Origin: Alkalihalobacillus sp. AL-G
GTDB lineage: Bacteria; Bacillota; Bacilli; Bacillales; Fictibacillaceae
NCBI RefSeq assembly: GCF_030643805.1
Contig: NZ_CP094656.1
Location: 3,472,001-3,536,000 of the forward strand
DNA length: 64,000 nucleotides
Direction of reading: 5' to 3'
Part shown: piece by piece, positions 47,728-57,120 of the stretch
How positions within the stretch are numbered: the first letter of the stretch is position 1
Layout: every line of letters begins with the position of its first letter
Program-made: the position numbers and the translations under genes
The notes under the pieces: model-generated
What the model was told of the DNA's origin: nothing
Seen by the model: only the letters and a program-made list of their open reading frames with translations
Databases searched by the model: none

Positions 47728-49458
47728 TCATAATAGATTGTTCAATTTTCTCTTTATATCCATACATTTCACTAGTTCTTTGTCAATTCTGTCATATTCT
47801 TCAGTACCTGCAGACATGTAACTGATTTTTCCTAGAAGTTCTGTGATTTTAGTTTCAATGAGTGCTAATTCTTCTCTTACATCTTGTTCTTTTCGTGTAT
47901 ACTTGTTCTTTTTGCGTTCCTCATACTCTTTAACTCCCATTTCAACTTGATTAATTTTACCATTTTCAATTACTAATAATTTCGTACACAGTTTTTCAAT
48001 CAAGTACCTGTCATGTGATACGATCAAAAGTGTACCCGTATAAGTACTTAAAGTTCTTTCTAGCTCTTCCCTGCTTGGCAAATCTAAATGATTCGTTGGT
48101 TCATCTAAAATTAAAAGGTCATATTCCATCAGAATCATATGAATAAGTTTAATTCGTGTTCGTTCGCCAAGACTCAATTGAGAAATCGGTTTTTCAAGAA
48201 CTTTTTGCTGAATAGCCATATTTGAAAAAAGAGTTCTGGCTTTCGTTTCCTGTTGTCGATTATTAAGGTCAAGGTATTCTAATGGTGTTTTTCCGATTGG
48301 GAGGTCATCTACATCCTGCGATAGGTAGGCTACTTTTGTAGATTCACTTATCCAAAGCGAACCTTTCGTCAGGGTTTCTTGCTCCAGCAGGATTTTGATA
48401 AACGTTGTTTTCCCGGCTCCATTTGATCCAAGAAATCCAATCCTATCACCATGCTTTACATAAAAGTGGCTTTTATCAAACAGTACGTGATCACCAAATT
48501 GTTTTTTAATTCCTTTTGCTTCGAGAATCCTCTTACCTCGTTTATGAGCTGAATTAAAGTGAAAAGAAACAGATTTCTCTTCATTTGGCTTTGTCACTTT
48601 ATGCTTTGATAACTCTAGATTTAAGCGTTTCAGTTTTGATTTTATCTGATTATCTTTTTTCTTTGCCTTCGCTCGTTCGAATTCCCGCAATCCCAACTGA
48701 CGATTTTCAGCATTTGATCCCCCTTTTCCTGCTTGACGATGCGCCTTAGCTGACCAGTCTTTTAAGGTACTGATTTGCCTTTCAATCATCTCTACTTTAC
48801 GTTGTTGTTTTTCATAATCCCGCTTATCTTGCTCATATCTTCTCTGTTTTTCGTTACTATAGGACGAATAATCCCCTTCATATAACATTAATTTTCCTGC
48901 TTCAAGTTCAAATATTTTTGACACTGTTTCGTCTAAAAAATATCGATCATGTGAAATAATGATGGCGGCACCTGAATAATTTCTTACTTCTTCAATCAAC
49001 CAGTTAACCCCTTGCATATCCAAATGGTTTGTTGGTTCATCTAAGATCAAAAACTCTGGGGAATTTTCCCAAATCTTTGCTAAAGACAATTTAAGCTTTT
49101 CTCCACCGCTTAAATGTTGCAAGTCATCTTTGTCCAATCGATTTTTCGGAAAACCAAGCTGCCTGCTTTTTTCCATTAATTCCTTACCGTTATCGATCAA
49201 TTCAGATTCAATCGATAGTGTGTTATCAGTTGATTGAGGTAAATAACCAATTTTCAAATAAGATGGCCACATTGTGACAGAACCTTTGTCAGACTCAATC
49301 ATATTCATAAGAATCTTTACAAATGTGGATTTCCCAGCACCATTCCAACCGACGAGACCAATCTTTTCACCTTTACGTATGTCAAAGCTAACTTCGCTTA
49401 GAATTTTCCGTTCTCCAAAACTTTTCTGCAGTCCTTTACCTTGTAATACAAGAGTCAT
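47728..49458 (-). CDS. ABC-F family ATPase (ribosome protection type)
   Basis: 576 residues with two ATPase domains and no membrane part. Walker A: GWNGAGKST and GSNGAGKTT; signatures LSGGEKLKL and LSLGERTRI; Walker B FLILDEPTNHLD and LLILDEPTNHLD. The linker (about 190-290) is charged and long, as in antibiotic-resistance ABC-F proteins of the Vml/Msr/Vga type, which push drugs off the ribosome. The C-terminal coiled coil ends KELVKCMDIKRKLNNLL. ATG at 49458 after GAGGTG. The structured leader suggests induction by ribosome stalling. Confidence 0.85.
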   Translation of the reverse strand: MTLVLQGKGLQKSFGERKILSEVSFDIRKGEKIGLVGWNGAGKSTFVKILMNMIESDKGSVTMWPSYLKIGYLPQSTDNTLSIESELIDNGKELMEKSRQLGFPKNRLDKDDLQHLSGGEKLKLSLAKIWENSPEFLILDEPTNHLDMQGVNWLIEEVRNYSGAAIIISHDRYFLDETVSKIFELEAGKLMLYEGDYSSYSNEKQRRYEQDKRDYEKQQRKVEMIERQISTLKDWSAKAHRQAGKGGSNAENRQLGLREFERAKAKKKDNQIKSKLKRLNLELSKHKVTKPNEEKSVSFHFNSAHKRGKRILEAKGIKKQFGDHVLFDKSHFYVKHGDRIGFLGSNGAGKTTFIKILLEQETLTKGSLWISESTKVAYLSQDVDDLPIGKTPLEYLDLNNRQQETKARTLFSNMAIQQKVLEKPISQLSLGERTRIKLIHMILMEYDLLILDEPTNHLDLPSREELERTLSTYTGTLLIVSHDRYLIEKLCTKLLVIENGKINQVEMGVKEYEERKKNKYTRKEQDVREELALIETKITELLGKISYMSAGTEEYDRIDKELVKCMDIKRKLNNLL

Positions 49459-49461
49459 GCA

Positions 49462-49539
49462 GTTCACCTCTTTAATTATTTTTTATTAAGAGGTTTATAG
49501 AACATAATAAGCCTCTCCAAGAATCCTGGAGAGGCTTAT
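49462..49539 (-). promoter_or_regulatory. Structured leader of the ABC-F gene
   Basis: On the minus strand a 13-bp perfect hairpin (49539-49527 with 49519-49507, ATAAGCCTCTCCA arms) is followed by ACCTCTT (complement of 49488-49494), which pairs with AAGAGGT containing the ribosome binding site (49466-49472). Sequestering the site fits translational or transcriptional attenuation. Confidence 0.55.
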
Positions 49540-49650
49540 ATCTAATCCAATATCAAAATAAATGCAATCGCTTAAACAAATAAAGATTTCGACACAAATA
49601 CAGAATTTACGTCTACTATTATTTGTAACGTTACATATTGAAATGATAGC

Positions 49651-49689
49651 TTAAATGGACAGACTAATCCTATTTCTCCAGGTTCTCAT
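49651..49689 (-). CDS. Possible 12-residue leader peptide
   Basis: MRTWRNRISLSI, about 190 bases before the ABC-F start. Arg-rich short leaders are known ahead of resistance genes, but the ribosome binding site is weak. The rest of 49540-50215 shows degenerate hairpin-repeat pieces only. Confidence 0.2.
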   Translation of the reverse strand: MRTWRNRISLSI

Positions 49690-50215
49690 TTTTAAGAAAA
49701 TATGAGTTTTATACCTTTTAAATAAGATTAATTCCACATCCGCTTAGTACCATTCCTTCCATATTTTTCTTACATATTCAGTATATTTATCAAGGAGAGT
49801 ACTGTCAACCAGTATCCTTCAATAGTTCTATAAACACATACAAAAGTTAAATTCGATATGAAGATCAGTTAAGATCCATGTAACAAAACTTATTTCTGAT
49901 TTAGAATAGACCATTTTGCCAGCAATTCTTGCTTATATTTTCCATTAAAAATATCTGTAACAAACCATTAGTTTTGTACAACTTTATTTACTTTATAAAG
50001 ATGTATGTTTAACTACTACTTTTATTCAGCAAGCGCCCCCTATTCTTGAATAACGAACACATTCCAATACTTCTGAATTGCGTCCGATTACTGAAGAACG
50101 AATATAAAACCTTGGTACCAAATAGCATTGTCATTTATTTATGATACGGTTCACCGCACCTATTCAAGCAGTGATTTTTTTAAAACTGTCAGCCTTTTAA
50201 TTTCACACTTCTACT

Positions 50216-50713
50216 TTAAATCGACGCTGCTGAAGAAGCAGCTGCTTGATCAGCCTTCACACAATCAATTGCAACAACGAGTGCAGTAATAATGGTTTCC
50301 ATCTCTTCATCTATTATTTGAACCTCGTAGCTATCGCCCCAAGTGAACCACTCCTTGCCCACTTTACCTACGGTTTTACCATGCTGTAAAACTTGAAAGT
50401 CCATATCCCACCAATTACCATATACTTCAATGCCTTCCGCATCAATTGTATATCGTGCTTTTAAGAAGGAAAATTCCTTCTTTATTGTTAATACCTCTCG
50501 ACCATTCACCTCAACCAAAAACTTTGGTAAAAAGCTGAACACCTTTTTCGTAATGAGTGCTACTTCATCTCTTGCTGTATTCATAATGGAGAAAGTCTTT
50601 GGAACTTGCATAAAACTTCCCTCCACGTAATATATATCCTTCTCCTGCTGATCCTTAACTGTGAATTTCCCGCTAAGACTGAATACCTTCTGCTTTATAT
50701 AAAGCTGCCTCAT
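50216..50713 (-). CDS. LURP-one-related/YxjI family protein
   Basis: 165 residues with the beta-barrel of the LURP-one-related (scramblase-like) family: LYIKQKVFSLSGKFTVKDQ, YYVEGSFMQVPKTFSIMN, FLVEVNGREVLTIKKEFSFL, RYTIDAEGIEVYGNWWDMDF. Function in bacteria unknown. Last residues AAASSAASI are a low-complexity tail. Confidence 0.8.
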   Translation of the reverse strand: MRQLYIKQKVFSLSGKFTVKDQQEKDIYYVEGSFMQVPKTFSIMNTARDEVALITKKVFSFLPKFLVEVNGREVLTIKKEFSFLKARYTIDAEGIEVYGNWWDMDFQVLQHGKTVGKVGKEWFTWGDSYEVQIIDEEMETIITALVVAIDCVKADQAAASSAASI

Positions 50714-50904
50714 ACTTTTGCCTCCAACCTTAAGTCTTTTACATTACTTACGTTTGAAATGGGCATTGGTTCCAAACTTCTGCATTAAATTCCAAATAAT
50801 AGCTCCACTCAAAAGCGCGTTCTTTTCGGTTCACCACTATTTATCCTTAACTAATTTACCTTGTGTAAAGTCAGCAATTCTTCCTTCGCAATCTGGCTCT
50901 TATA

Positions 50905-50945
50905 TGGAAAACGGACGCCTTCTTATTCCAGAAGTGCCCCCTTTA
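50905..50945. repeat. Intergenic hairpin repeat, subfamily A
   Basis: ATATGGAAAACGGACGCCTT, CTTATTCCAGAAGTGCCCCC, TTTAACTGAAG, at the 3' end of the 50957 gene. Confidence 0.55.
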
Positions 50946-50956
50946 ACTGAAGATGA

Positions 50957-51331
50957 CTATCTAAATTGGCTGGGATCTTTCTCTCTCACTATTGGTCCGT
51001 TATGCGAAAGACTCCATTCAATCACACGGTCGGTTATTCTGTCGTATAGATCATCTTCCAGATATGGTTGTTGATAATTATATAATATGTCAATATCTGC
51101 TTTTATTTCTTGTAACACTGCTTTATTAAAAGTGCTATTGTCATTTAAGGTTTCCCAAAGATTCGTACAAAATCGATCAAAGCCCTCATCCCAGTTACCA
51201 TTTTCGTTGTTTTGTGCTTCATACCTAAGTTTTTCGATTGCTCTGAGCAGCTCACCTTCAACCGTATCTGCTTGACCACTCTTTGGTACATACTTTTTCC
51301 AAATTGTTTTGGCTTCTTCAAAATATTTCAT
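50957..51331 (-). CDS. Hypothetical helical protein
   Basis: 124 residues from the ATG at 51331 (GGAGAG upstream): KYFEEAKTIWKKYVPKSGQA, EGELLRAIEKLRYEAQNNEN, GNWDEGFDRFCTNLWETL, DLYDRITDRVIEWSLSHNGP. Resembles small immunity-type hypothetical proteins of Firmicutes, without proof. No toxin gene is beside it. Confidence 0.55.
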   Translation of the reverse strand: MKYFEEAKTIWKKYVPKSGQADTVEGELLRAIEKLRYEAQNNENGNWDEGFDRFCTNLWETLNDNSTFNKAVLQEIKADIDILYNYQQPYLEDDLYDRITDRVIEWSLSHNGPIVREKDPSQFR

Positions 51332-51456
51332 ATCAACTCTCCAAACTTTATCAATTATCAATTCTATTCCAGAATATTGCACAGATTCCGGATAAGAGAT
51401 TAGCCAAAATCATTATTGTTCCTCAATTTTCGCCCCCGATAGTTCAGGAAGAGGGA

Positions 51457-52275
51457 TTATCCTTCAAACGGTAATGGTTGAGTTCCATCTACATCGGTGA
51501 AGCCATATTTTCTCGCTAGTTCAGCTACCATTATTGCGTCGCCAGAAAACTTAGATACCGTAGAGTCTGTTGCCAATGCCACAACTGCACGACCCACATA
51601 CGCTGTTGTTTCCGTTGTTCCATCCTCTGGTCCAAAACCTGAATCTATAACTCTTTCTGTCCTCATCCAACCTGGGCAAACAGCAATGGTTGAAACGTTG
51701 TAGTCCTTTAATTCCTTTGCCATTCCTAGTGTCATTCGATTGATAGCATTCATAGCTAAATCATAATATAAATTACCTGAAATTTTGTCCTTGATAAAAA
51801 ATGTGATATTTACAATTAACGCTTTATGGAGTTGCTTCATCAGAGGTACAGCGTATCGAGTAGTCAGCAAATAAGCTTGCGGTCCAGCAACCATCATAGC
51901 ATCCCAATGCTCCAGTGGTCGTTCCCAAAAATGTCGTCCATCTCCTGATGGTAGAGAACTTTCGGAGCCACCAAATACACTATTGACTAAAATATCAATC
52001 CGACCATGTTCCCTTTCAATTTGCTCAAACAGGTTTCTCACGTCATTGTCGCTTGTATGGTCACATCGTATGGCGATGCCTTTACCCCCTCGTGAAGTGA
52101 CACCATCGGCAGTTTCCTCAATGGTTTCTGATCGATCATCGGTTATAGCTCCCTTTACACTCCGACCTGTCACATACACCGTCGCTCCTGCACTGCCTAG
52201 TTCATAGGCAATCCCCCTACCCGCACCACGGGATGCACCTGTAACAACAGCAATCTTCCCTTGTAATGGTTTCAT
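51457..52275 (-). CDS. Short-chain dehydrogenase/reductase
   Basis: 272 residues. NAD(P) motif TGASRGAGRGIAYELG, NxxG-type strand DILVNSVFGGSE (Asn-Ser in place of Asn-Asn-Ala), and active-site YDLAMNAINRMTLGMAKELK with the Tyr/Asn in place of the usual YxxxK. DHRS1-like group. The odd active-site spacing leaves activity in doubt. AGGAAAATATG start. Confidence 0.8.
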   Translation of the reverse strand: MKPLQGKIAVVTGASRGAGRGIAYELGSAGATVYVTGRSVKGAITDDRSETIEETADGVTSRGGKGIAIRCDHTSDNDVRNLFEQIEREHGRIDILVNSVFGGSESSLPSGDGRHFWERPLEHWDAMMVAGPQAYLLTTRYAVPLMKQLHKALIVNITFFIKDKISGNLYYDLAMNAINRMTLGMAKELKDYNVSTIAVCPGWMRTERVIDSGFGPEDGTTETTAYVGRAVVALATDSTVSKFSGDAIMVAELARKYGFTDVDGTQPLPFEG

Positions 52276-52387
52276 ATTTTCCTAACTCCCTTACCTATCT
52301 TAATTTTACATACAAAAAAATAATTTAACGTAAATAGTGATATTCTTCCATAAGGGACTTAAATCCTTGTTCAACTAACCTGCCAAT

Positions 52388-52447
52388 CAGTTAGATATTA
52401 AACAAAAAGAGCGTTAATCCTTTATTAGATCAACGCCACCCTATAGT
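52388..52447. repeat. Intergenic hairpin repeat, subfamily B
   Basis: AGTTAGATATTAAACAAAAA, GAGCGTTAATCCTTTATTAG, ATCAACGCCACCCTATAGTT. 3' of the DUF1963 gene. Confidence 0.75.
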
Positions 52448-52457
52448 TGAAGAAGCC

Positions 52458-53276
52458 TTAATGACAATCCCAGTTGTAAATAACATTTTTGAAGTTTAAA
52501 GCTTTCAAATCCTCTTCCTTAATAAACAAATTAGCTATCCCCGCATCACCCCACATGATTCCTTTATCGTCTTCTGTATCTATTTGTAAGAGCAATACAT
52601 TATGTTCCTGATATCTTTTTTCATAATCTCTTGGATCTGTCTGAGTAAAGTATGGATAGCCTCCCATTTTATGACCATCACCTAAAAATGTATCAGAATA
52701 GACTTCCCATAATTCTTTATCACCATTGTCTTTTTCAACAGATAGGTCAACTGATTCACCTAATAAATCACTATTTCTGTAGTCCTCAACTGAGATAGGC
52801 TCGTACTCTAATGTAAATGATAAGGACAGTTCATCTTGAATAGGAAAAAATTCCTCATTAAGGCTATCCATATATGAGAAATCAGTTACCAATAGTGATT
52901 TATCTTCTATAATATTAGAGTGATATATAACTTTAAAATTAGATTGATCCGTCAAATCATCAAAATTAATTCCCATTAGGTCATCTTCACCTGAGATAAA
53001 AAGCTGTAGGATTCCTTTTTCAGGCATCGATTCTATATTGGGAATCTCTTCAAAGTTTATTTGTGCTAACAATTTCATAGGAAGTCCATTTTTATCTTTT
53101 GGATGTTCAGTATACTTAGGTAAATATGGGTTACCTGAAAATTTACTTTGAAATAGATTAGTATTATTTTTGTGAGTAGAAATCCTTATGTATGGCTTGA
53201 TAGTTTTTGTGATTTGTTTCCTATAACACTCTAATTCATTTGGTAAATTTAGATAAGGTAATTTTGATTCCTTCAT
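52458..53276 (-). CDS. DUF1963 (YwqG-like) family protein
   Basis: 272 residues: the family's SKFSGNPYLPKYTEHPKDK, LLAQINFEEIPNIESMPEKG, LQLFISGEDDLMG, KMGGYPYFTQTDPRD, LLLQIDTEDDKGIMWGDAGI and NLFIKEEDLKALNF. These proteins are often found in polymorphic-toxin immunity or unknown contexts. AAGGAGGT precedes the ATG. Confidence 0.85.
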   Translation of the reverse strand: MKESKLPYLNLPNELECYRKQITKTIKPYIRISTHKNNTNLFQSKFSGNPYLPKYTEHPKDKNGLPMKLLAQINFEEIPNIESMPEKGILQLFISGEDDLMGINFDDLTDQSNFKVIYHSNIIEDKSLLVTDFSYMDSLNEEFFPIQDELSLSFTLEYEPISVEDYRNSDLLGESVDLSVEKDNGDKELWEVYSDTFLGDGHKMGGYPYFTQTDPRDYEKRYQEHNVLLLQIDTEDDKGIMWGDAGIANLFIKEEDLKALNFKNVIYNWDCH

Positions 53277-53383
53277 GTTAAACCTCCTTAATTACAACAT
53301 CACTTTTATAACAGATTATCCTAAAGATAAGCCCCCTTTTCTTGAATAAAAATTATCTTTTTGAATGATACTTTTACGCCTTT

Positions 53384-53476
53384 TTAATCAATAACATCCC
53401 TAATAATAGTTAACTGATAAGCTATGTATATCAATGTTAATAACAAACCAACTAACAAGAATTTAATTGTTTCCAT
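53384..53476 (-). CDS. Possible 30-residue membrane peptide
   Basis: METIKFLLVGLLLTLIYIAY followed by QLTIIRDVID: one helix with a short charged tail. GGGAG lies somewhat far upstream. A hairpin-repeat end (GCCCCCTTTTCTTGAATAA) follows at 53328-53347. Confidence 0.45.
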   Translation of the reverse strand: METIKFLLVGLLLTLIYIAYQLTIIRDVID

Positions 53477-53580
53477 ATCTAAACTCTTTTCTCCCTTTAC
53501 AACCTACTCTGTTTATCTCATTCTTAGACGGTAGACAGCACAACAATCTATCGTTTTTGCCCACGTTTGATAAATAAACT

Positions 53581-53733
53581 TTATTTCGTTTGTTTCTTAC
53601 TAATACTATAAGCTATATATATAATTACTCCAAATGTCCCTCCTCCAAGTAGTATTAAACCAAAATTACTTAGTGCTGCGACTAGAGCATATGCCACGAT
53701 CATACCTAGTATGATAAATAAAAATACTTGCAC
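53581..53733 (-). CDS. 50-residue membrane protein
   Basis: GTG at 53733 after GGGGGAAA. Two hydrophobic helices around a GGGTFG turn (VFLFIILGMIVAYALVAAL, LILLGGGTFGVIIYIAY) and a basic end SKKQTK. No family recognised. Confidence 0.55.
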   Translation of the reverse strand: MQVFLFIILGMIVAYALVAALSNFGLILLGGGTFGVIIYIAYSISKKQTK

Positions 53734-53784
53734 TAAATTTCCCCCTTATCAACAACTAGTATATGTATTTCTTTCTAGAGGTCC

Positions 53785-53825
53785 GTTAATAGATCTTCAG
53801 CTCTCGCCCCCGATTCTTGAAGAGT
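53785..53825. repeat. Intergenic hairpin-repeat remnant
   Basis: AGATCTTCAGCTCTCGCCCC and CGATTCTTGAAGAGTAC; the same text, slightly changed, is at 46558-46592. Confidence 0.45.
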
Positions 53826-53866
53826 ACAAATGATACGAAAAAAGCCATATCATCAATGTACTGGAT

Positions 53867-54121
53867 TTATAATCCTCCCCTTATTCCTGTTAGTCCGACC
53901 AGTAGAAACAATGAATAAATAATTAATAAAAAACCTGAAACCCACTTATTATTTTTTAAAGCTATTATGCTTAAAATAAATGATATAACCACTAATATAT
54001 AGTTGGTAATATAGAATATCACATTATTTCCCCACATAATGTCATAACCAGTTAAAGCCTGGATAAAAAAGTAAGAGTATAGAATAATTATGCTTATAGG
54101 TAATGTTTTCAAAAAATTCAT
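53867..54121 (-). CDS. Small membrane protein, unknown
   Basis: 84 residues with three helices (FLKTLPISIIILYSYFFIQAL, VIFYITNYILVVISFILSI, SGFLLIIYSLFLLVGLTGI). ATG at 54121 after AGGTGATTGG. No family recognised. Confidence 0.5.
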   Translation of the reverse strand: MNFLKTLPISIIILYSYFFIQALTGYDIMWGNNVIFYITNYILVVISFILSIIALKNNKWVSGFLLIIYSLFLLVGLTGIRGGL

Positions 54122-54300
54122 TTTTACCAATCACCTATCTTGGGTTTTTGTTTTATTTTAACATTGACTCACAATTAGTAGAGTAAGAATAATGAAAGTG
54201 ATCCTCTTAAAAGTTAACAAAGAGGCTTTCCCTATTTCGGATAAGCCTCCCCATTCTGGAATATCAAATATTAAATCGCTCCCATTTAGGATTGAACTTT

Positions 54301-54612
54301 TTACACACCACCAGTAATCGCTAGTACAACAAGGAGTTGAAAAACAACTACTACAATGAAACCAATCAATAAAAATAATAGTAATAAATCTCGTTTCTTA
54401 TTTGTTTGTAATTTAAAACAAAAAATGACAAATAATATACTTCCTAAGAGTAATAAAATTGAATGTTCTACGAAAAAGTAAATATGTTTTGCTTTACTAT
54501 ATTTAAACCAAGACTCAGGAAACAGTAACCTAATAAAATACCAAATGTAAAGTATCGACACATAGAATGTAAATTTTTTCCTCACAATTGAATTCTCCTC
54601 ATTTATTGACAT
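54301..54612 (-). CDS. Small membrane protein, unknown
   Basis: 103 residues with three helices (TFYVSILYIWYFIRLLFP, FFVEHSILLLLGSILFVIFCF, LLLLFLLIGFIVVVVFQLLVV) and a basic loop between the last two (KLQTNKKRD). GAGGAGAAT precedes the ATG. No family recognised. Confidence 0.5.
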   Translation of the reverse strand: MSINEENSIVRKKFTFYVSILYIWYFIRLLFPESWFKYSKAKHIYFFVEHSILLLLGSILFVIFCFKLQTNKKRDLLLLFLLIGFIVVVVFQLLVVLAITGGV

Positions 54613-54752
54613 GCTTCAGGGAGATTTCTCAGGCTATAAAGTTCCTTTCCGGTTGGGGCATAGTTATACGTTACCAGATCTTTATTTGATTGAAATTAAG
54701 TCCCATAAACTCCCTCATTTATTCGAATGTCTTATTCAATTAAACTACCCAA

Positions 54753-54812
54753 TTCTTAAGTATTAAACAAAATGGGGCGTAATCCTTCCTGGATTATCGC
54801 CCCCTTATATGG
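54753..54812. repeat. Intergenic hairpin repeat, subfamily B
   Basis: TTAAGTATTAAACAAAATGG, GGCGTAATCCTTCCTGGATT, ATCGCCCCCTTATATGGAAT. A shorter relative lies at 54220-54262. Confidence 0.7.
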
Positions 54813-54837
54813 AATACTCGATTTCGAGAAATGGTTG

Positions 54838-55095
54838 TTACTCTATTGGTCCTTTCATAGGTTTAATGTCGATTTTACTTTTCTTATCAAAGTAAAATAA
54901 TAATATGGTACCGACAATAATACAAATCAAAAAGACAAAAGGTGAGTTAGAAGTATATTTAATTAGGTCTAATTTTAGAAAGTTATGCAACAGAGATCCA
55001 AGCAAGCCTATGATGCCTATATTTTGGATTATTAACCCTAACTTCCCCATGAAGGGTAGTTCCTTCCATTTACTACGTTTTATATTTATTTCCAA
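54838..55095 (-). CDS. Small two-helix membrane protein
   Basis: 85 residues: KLGLIIQNIGIIGLLGSLLH and FVFLICIIVGTILLFYF helices, basic ends (KKSKIDIKPMKGPIE). GGGGGTACTTG before the ATG. No family recognised. Confidence 0.5.
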   Translation of the reverse strand: MEINIKRSKWKELPFMGKLGLIIQNIGIIGLLGSLLHNFLKLDLIKYTSNSPFVFLICIIVGTILLFYFDKKSKIDIKPMKGPIE

Positions 55096-55166
55096 AACAA
55101 GTACCCCCGTTATATTTTATTCATGTAACAAGGTATGCCTGTACAGTTTACGTCCCCGATTGTTAA

Positions 55167-55211
55167 AGAGAATAAAACTCGTACCCTTCCTGGAAACGAG
55201 TTTTATTCTCT
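55167..55211. terminator. Long perfect hairpin (terminator of the DUF2628/TPR gene)
   Basis: AGAGAATAAAACTCGT and its exact complement, 16-bp arms with a 13-base loop, at the 3' side of the 55267 gene. Confidence 0.75.
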
Positions 55212-55266
55212 ACTTTCTACCTTTATCAAACGATGATTAATACAACAAAAAAGGTGAGAAGTTTGT

Positions 55267-56037
55267 TTATTTTGTATTAATGAGTTCTTCTTTTAATTCT
55301 AAGCCACGTTTATCTCTAGGAACTAATTTTAGAAAGGTTTCGATATGCTTTAATGCTTTTTTATACTCTCCTTTAGAACCGTAAATTAGTGCTTTATTAT
55401 AATAAATAGAAGGGATAGGATAATTGCGATTTTCTATGTCATCATAGATATCGATAGCTTCTTCTAGTTGACCTGATTTTTGCAGTTCTGCAGCTTGTGT
55501 GAATTTTGGTATTGCATAAGCATAATATACTTTCTCTTCTAAAAAAGTGATTGAAAAAGTATAAATTATTAATACGAAAGCAAATATGATCGCACATAAC
55601 CAACTGACTCCACCATTCTTACGAATGGCAAGAAGACGTTCTTCACGGTTTGGATATTGATTTTTTAAACTTTGTACTTTCTTTAATACAAAATCAAAGT
55701 AGGTCTTATTAGCGATTAATCCTATAACGATAAACATACCAGCCAACTCAGTTGACAGCGTTGTTCTTTTAAACAATATGATTGATAAGATATCAAGTAC
55801 AACAAAAATGCCTAGAAGAAGATAAACATAAACATTCATTTTCCGATAACCAAACCAAAATAAACCTAAAATTAATGAACTCCAATTCCAAGAGAATATA
55901 GATTTTCGATTTGAAATTTTTCCCCATTTCTTTTCATAGTACTCTTTATTTCTACCGACATATTCTAATACATCTTCACGTGTTTCTTCATCAAGATCTA
56001 AAAAATTCACCTGATGTTTCTCTTTCTTTGAAAACAT
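55267..56037 (-). CDS. DUF2628-like membrane protein with C-terminal TPR
   Basis: 256 residues. Residues 45-130 have SIFSWNWSSLILGLFWFGYRKM, the DUF2628 type, with two to three helices. A further helix (SWLCAIIFAFVLIIYTFSITF) leads to TPR-like repeats (KFTQAAELQKSGQLEEAIDIYDDI, YYNKALIYGSKGEYKKALKHIETFLKL). Probably a membrane scaffold. GGGGGT start. Confidence 0.65.
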   Translation of the reverse strand: MFSKKEKHQVNFLDLDEETREDVLEYVGRNKEYYEKKWGKISNRKSIFSWNWSSLILGLFWFGYRKMNVYVYLLLGIFVVLDILSIILFKRTTLSTELAGMFIVIGLIANKTYFDFVLKKVQSLKNQYPNREERLLAIRKNGGVSWLCAIIFAFVLIIYTFSITFLEEKVYYAYAIPKFTQAAELQKSGQLEEAIDIYDDIENRNYPIPSIYYNKALIYGSKGEYKKALKHIETFLKLVPRDKRGLELKEELINTK

Positions 56038-56078
56038 TCAATTGTACCCCCGTTCGTACAAATAAGATATCTCAAATT

Positions 56079-56513
56079 TTATACTTCAAAGCCATCCTTT
56101 TCCAAGTCAAAACAGTAGTATTTTAAATTACTATCTTTAAGCCAATTTTCTAAAGGTATTACCCAAGGACGAAACTTTAAATATTCTCGTATTTTATTGA
56201 TTGGGATAAATTTAGTTTCAATTACATCTTGGTCTGGATCATCTTGTGTATCCATTTCGGATATAATTTCTCCAATATAATAAATCTGCAAATACTGTCC
56301 ATATTCCTTTGCAGTATATTCTGTTATAAAAGCAACATCTTCAATATTTAATTGATAACCTGTTTCTTCAAGTCCTTCCCTTTTAGCAGTTGTTAATAAG
56401 GTTTCACCATTTTCAGTTGAACCTTTTGGCAAACTCCAACCATTTTTATCTTTAACCAAGAGAACTCTATTGTCTTTAACTACTATAACCCCACTTACTA
56501 AGTGATGAGCCAA
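56079..56513 (-). CDS. NUDIX hydrolase
   Basis: 144 residues. NUDIX box GSTENGETLLTTAKREGLEETGY matches GX5EX7REUXEEXGU. Removes nucleoside diphosphate-linked or oxidised nucleotide substrates in the family; no specificity is visible. GGAGGGGT precedes the ATG. Confidence 0.88.
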   Translation of the reverse strand: MAHHLVSGVIVVKDNRVLLVKDKNGWSLPKGSTENGETLLTTAKREGLEETGYQLNIEDVAFITEYTAKEYGQYLQIYYIGEIISEMDTQDDPDQDVIETKFIPINKIREYLKFRPWVIPLENWLKDSNLKYYCFDLEKDGFEV

Positions 56514-56569
56514 AAATACCCCTCCAACTTTCAGAAATCTTCCTCACCAAAACTGCCTCAATTCTTCAG

Positions 56570-56618
56570 TAAGGCGAAAGGCGATCACCTTATGCAGCAA
56601 TCGCCCCCGTTAGCTTAA
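56570..56618. repeat. Intergenic hairpin repeat, subfamily C
   Basis: GAAAGGCGATCACCTTATGC, AGCAATCGCCCCCGTTAGCT, TAATAAG; closest relative at 27003. 3' of the 56629 gene. Confidence 0.7.
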
Positions 56619-56628
56619 TAAGAACTTT

Positions 56629-56916
56629 TTACATTTTACCTTCTTTTATCCATCTCCAAATACGGTAACTACCGAATACTGACACTAAAAAAAGTAAAAT
56701 CATAAATATAACGTAAATTGATAATCTATTGATTTCTCGTAACCCTTCACCATTAGCCACTACCCACATTGTTAATCCAAATAGCAGTAAGTAACAAAAT
56801 ACATTAGGAATAATCCATACGATTCTTAACTTTGTATTTTTCAAAAATATCCCCCCAAAAGTTAGTACGAATATCAGCAAGAATAGGTTCCAAATAAGTA
56901 ATTCCTTATTAAACAA
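56629..56916 (-). CDS. Small membrane protein, unknown
   Basis: 95 residues with three helices (LLIWNLFLLIFVLTFGGIFL, IVWIIPNVFCYLLLFGLTMWV, LSIYVIFMILLFLVSVFG) and RIWRWIKEGKM at the end. No clear site for ribosomes; the start could differ. No family recognised. Confidence 0.5.
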   Translation of the reverse strand: MFNKELLIWNLFLLIFVLTFGGIFLKNTKLRIVWIIPNVFCYLLLFGLTMWVVANGEGLREINRLSIYVIFMILLFLVSVFGSYRIWRWIKEGKM

Positions 56917-56965
56917 AACTGCCCTTTTCTGGCATAACGTACAATTTCAATATGCTCTATCTAAT

Positions 56966-57005
56966 TACCTTCCTTACTCCAGAATATGGCCCGATTTTCG
57001 AATAA
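56966..57005. repeat. Intergenic hairpin-repeat half unit
   Basis: CCTTACTCCAGAATATGGCC, CGATTTTCGAATAACTCAGG: the conserved right half of subfamily A, without its partner arm. It marks the right edge of the array, next to the endonuclease gene. Confidence 0.6.
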
Positions 57006-57120
57006 CTCAGGATAAGTTATCACATTCTGGATAATCTTGAATTGCAATGATAGGTATGTAAATGTAAAATAAAAGGATACACACATTCCCATTTTTGTGT
57101 TATAGATAGGGAGGGATGGT

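Noticed and set aside
49274-49489. Plus-strand frame over the ABC-F start
   Set aside because: Antisense shadow of the Walker A region.
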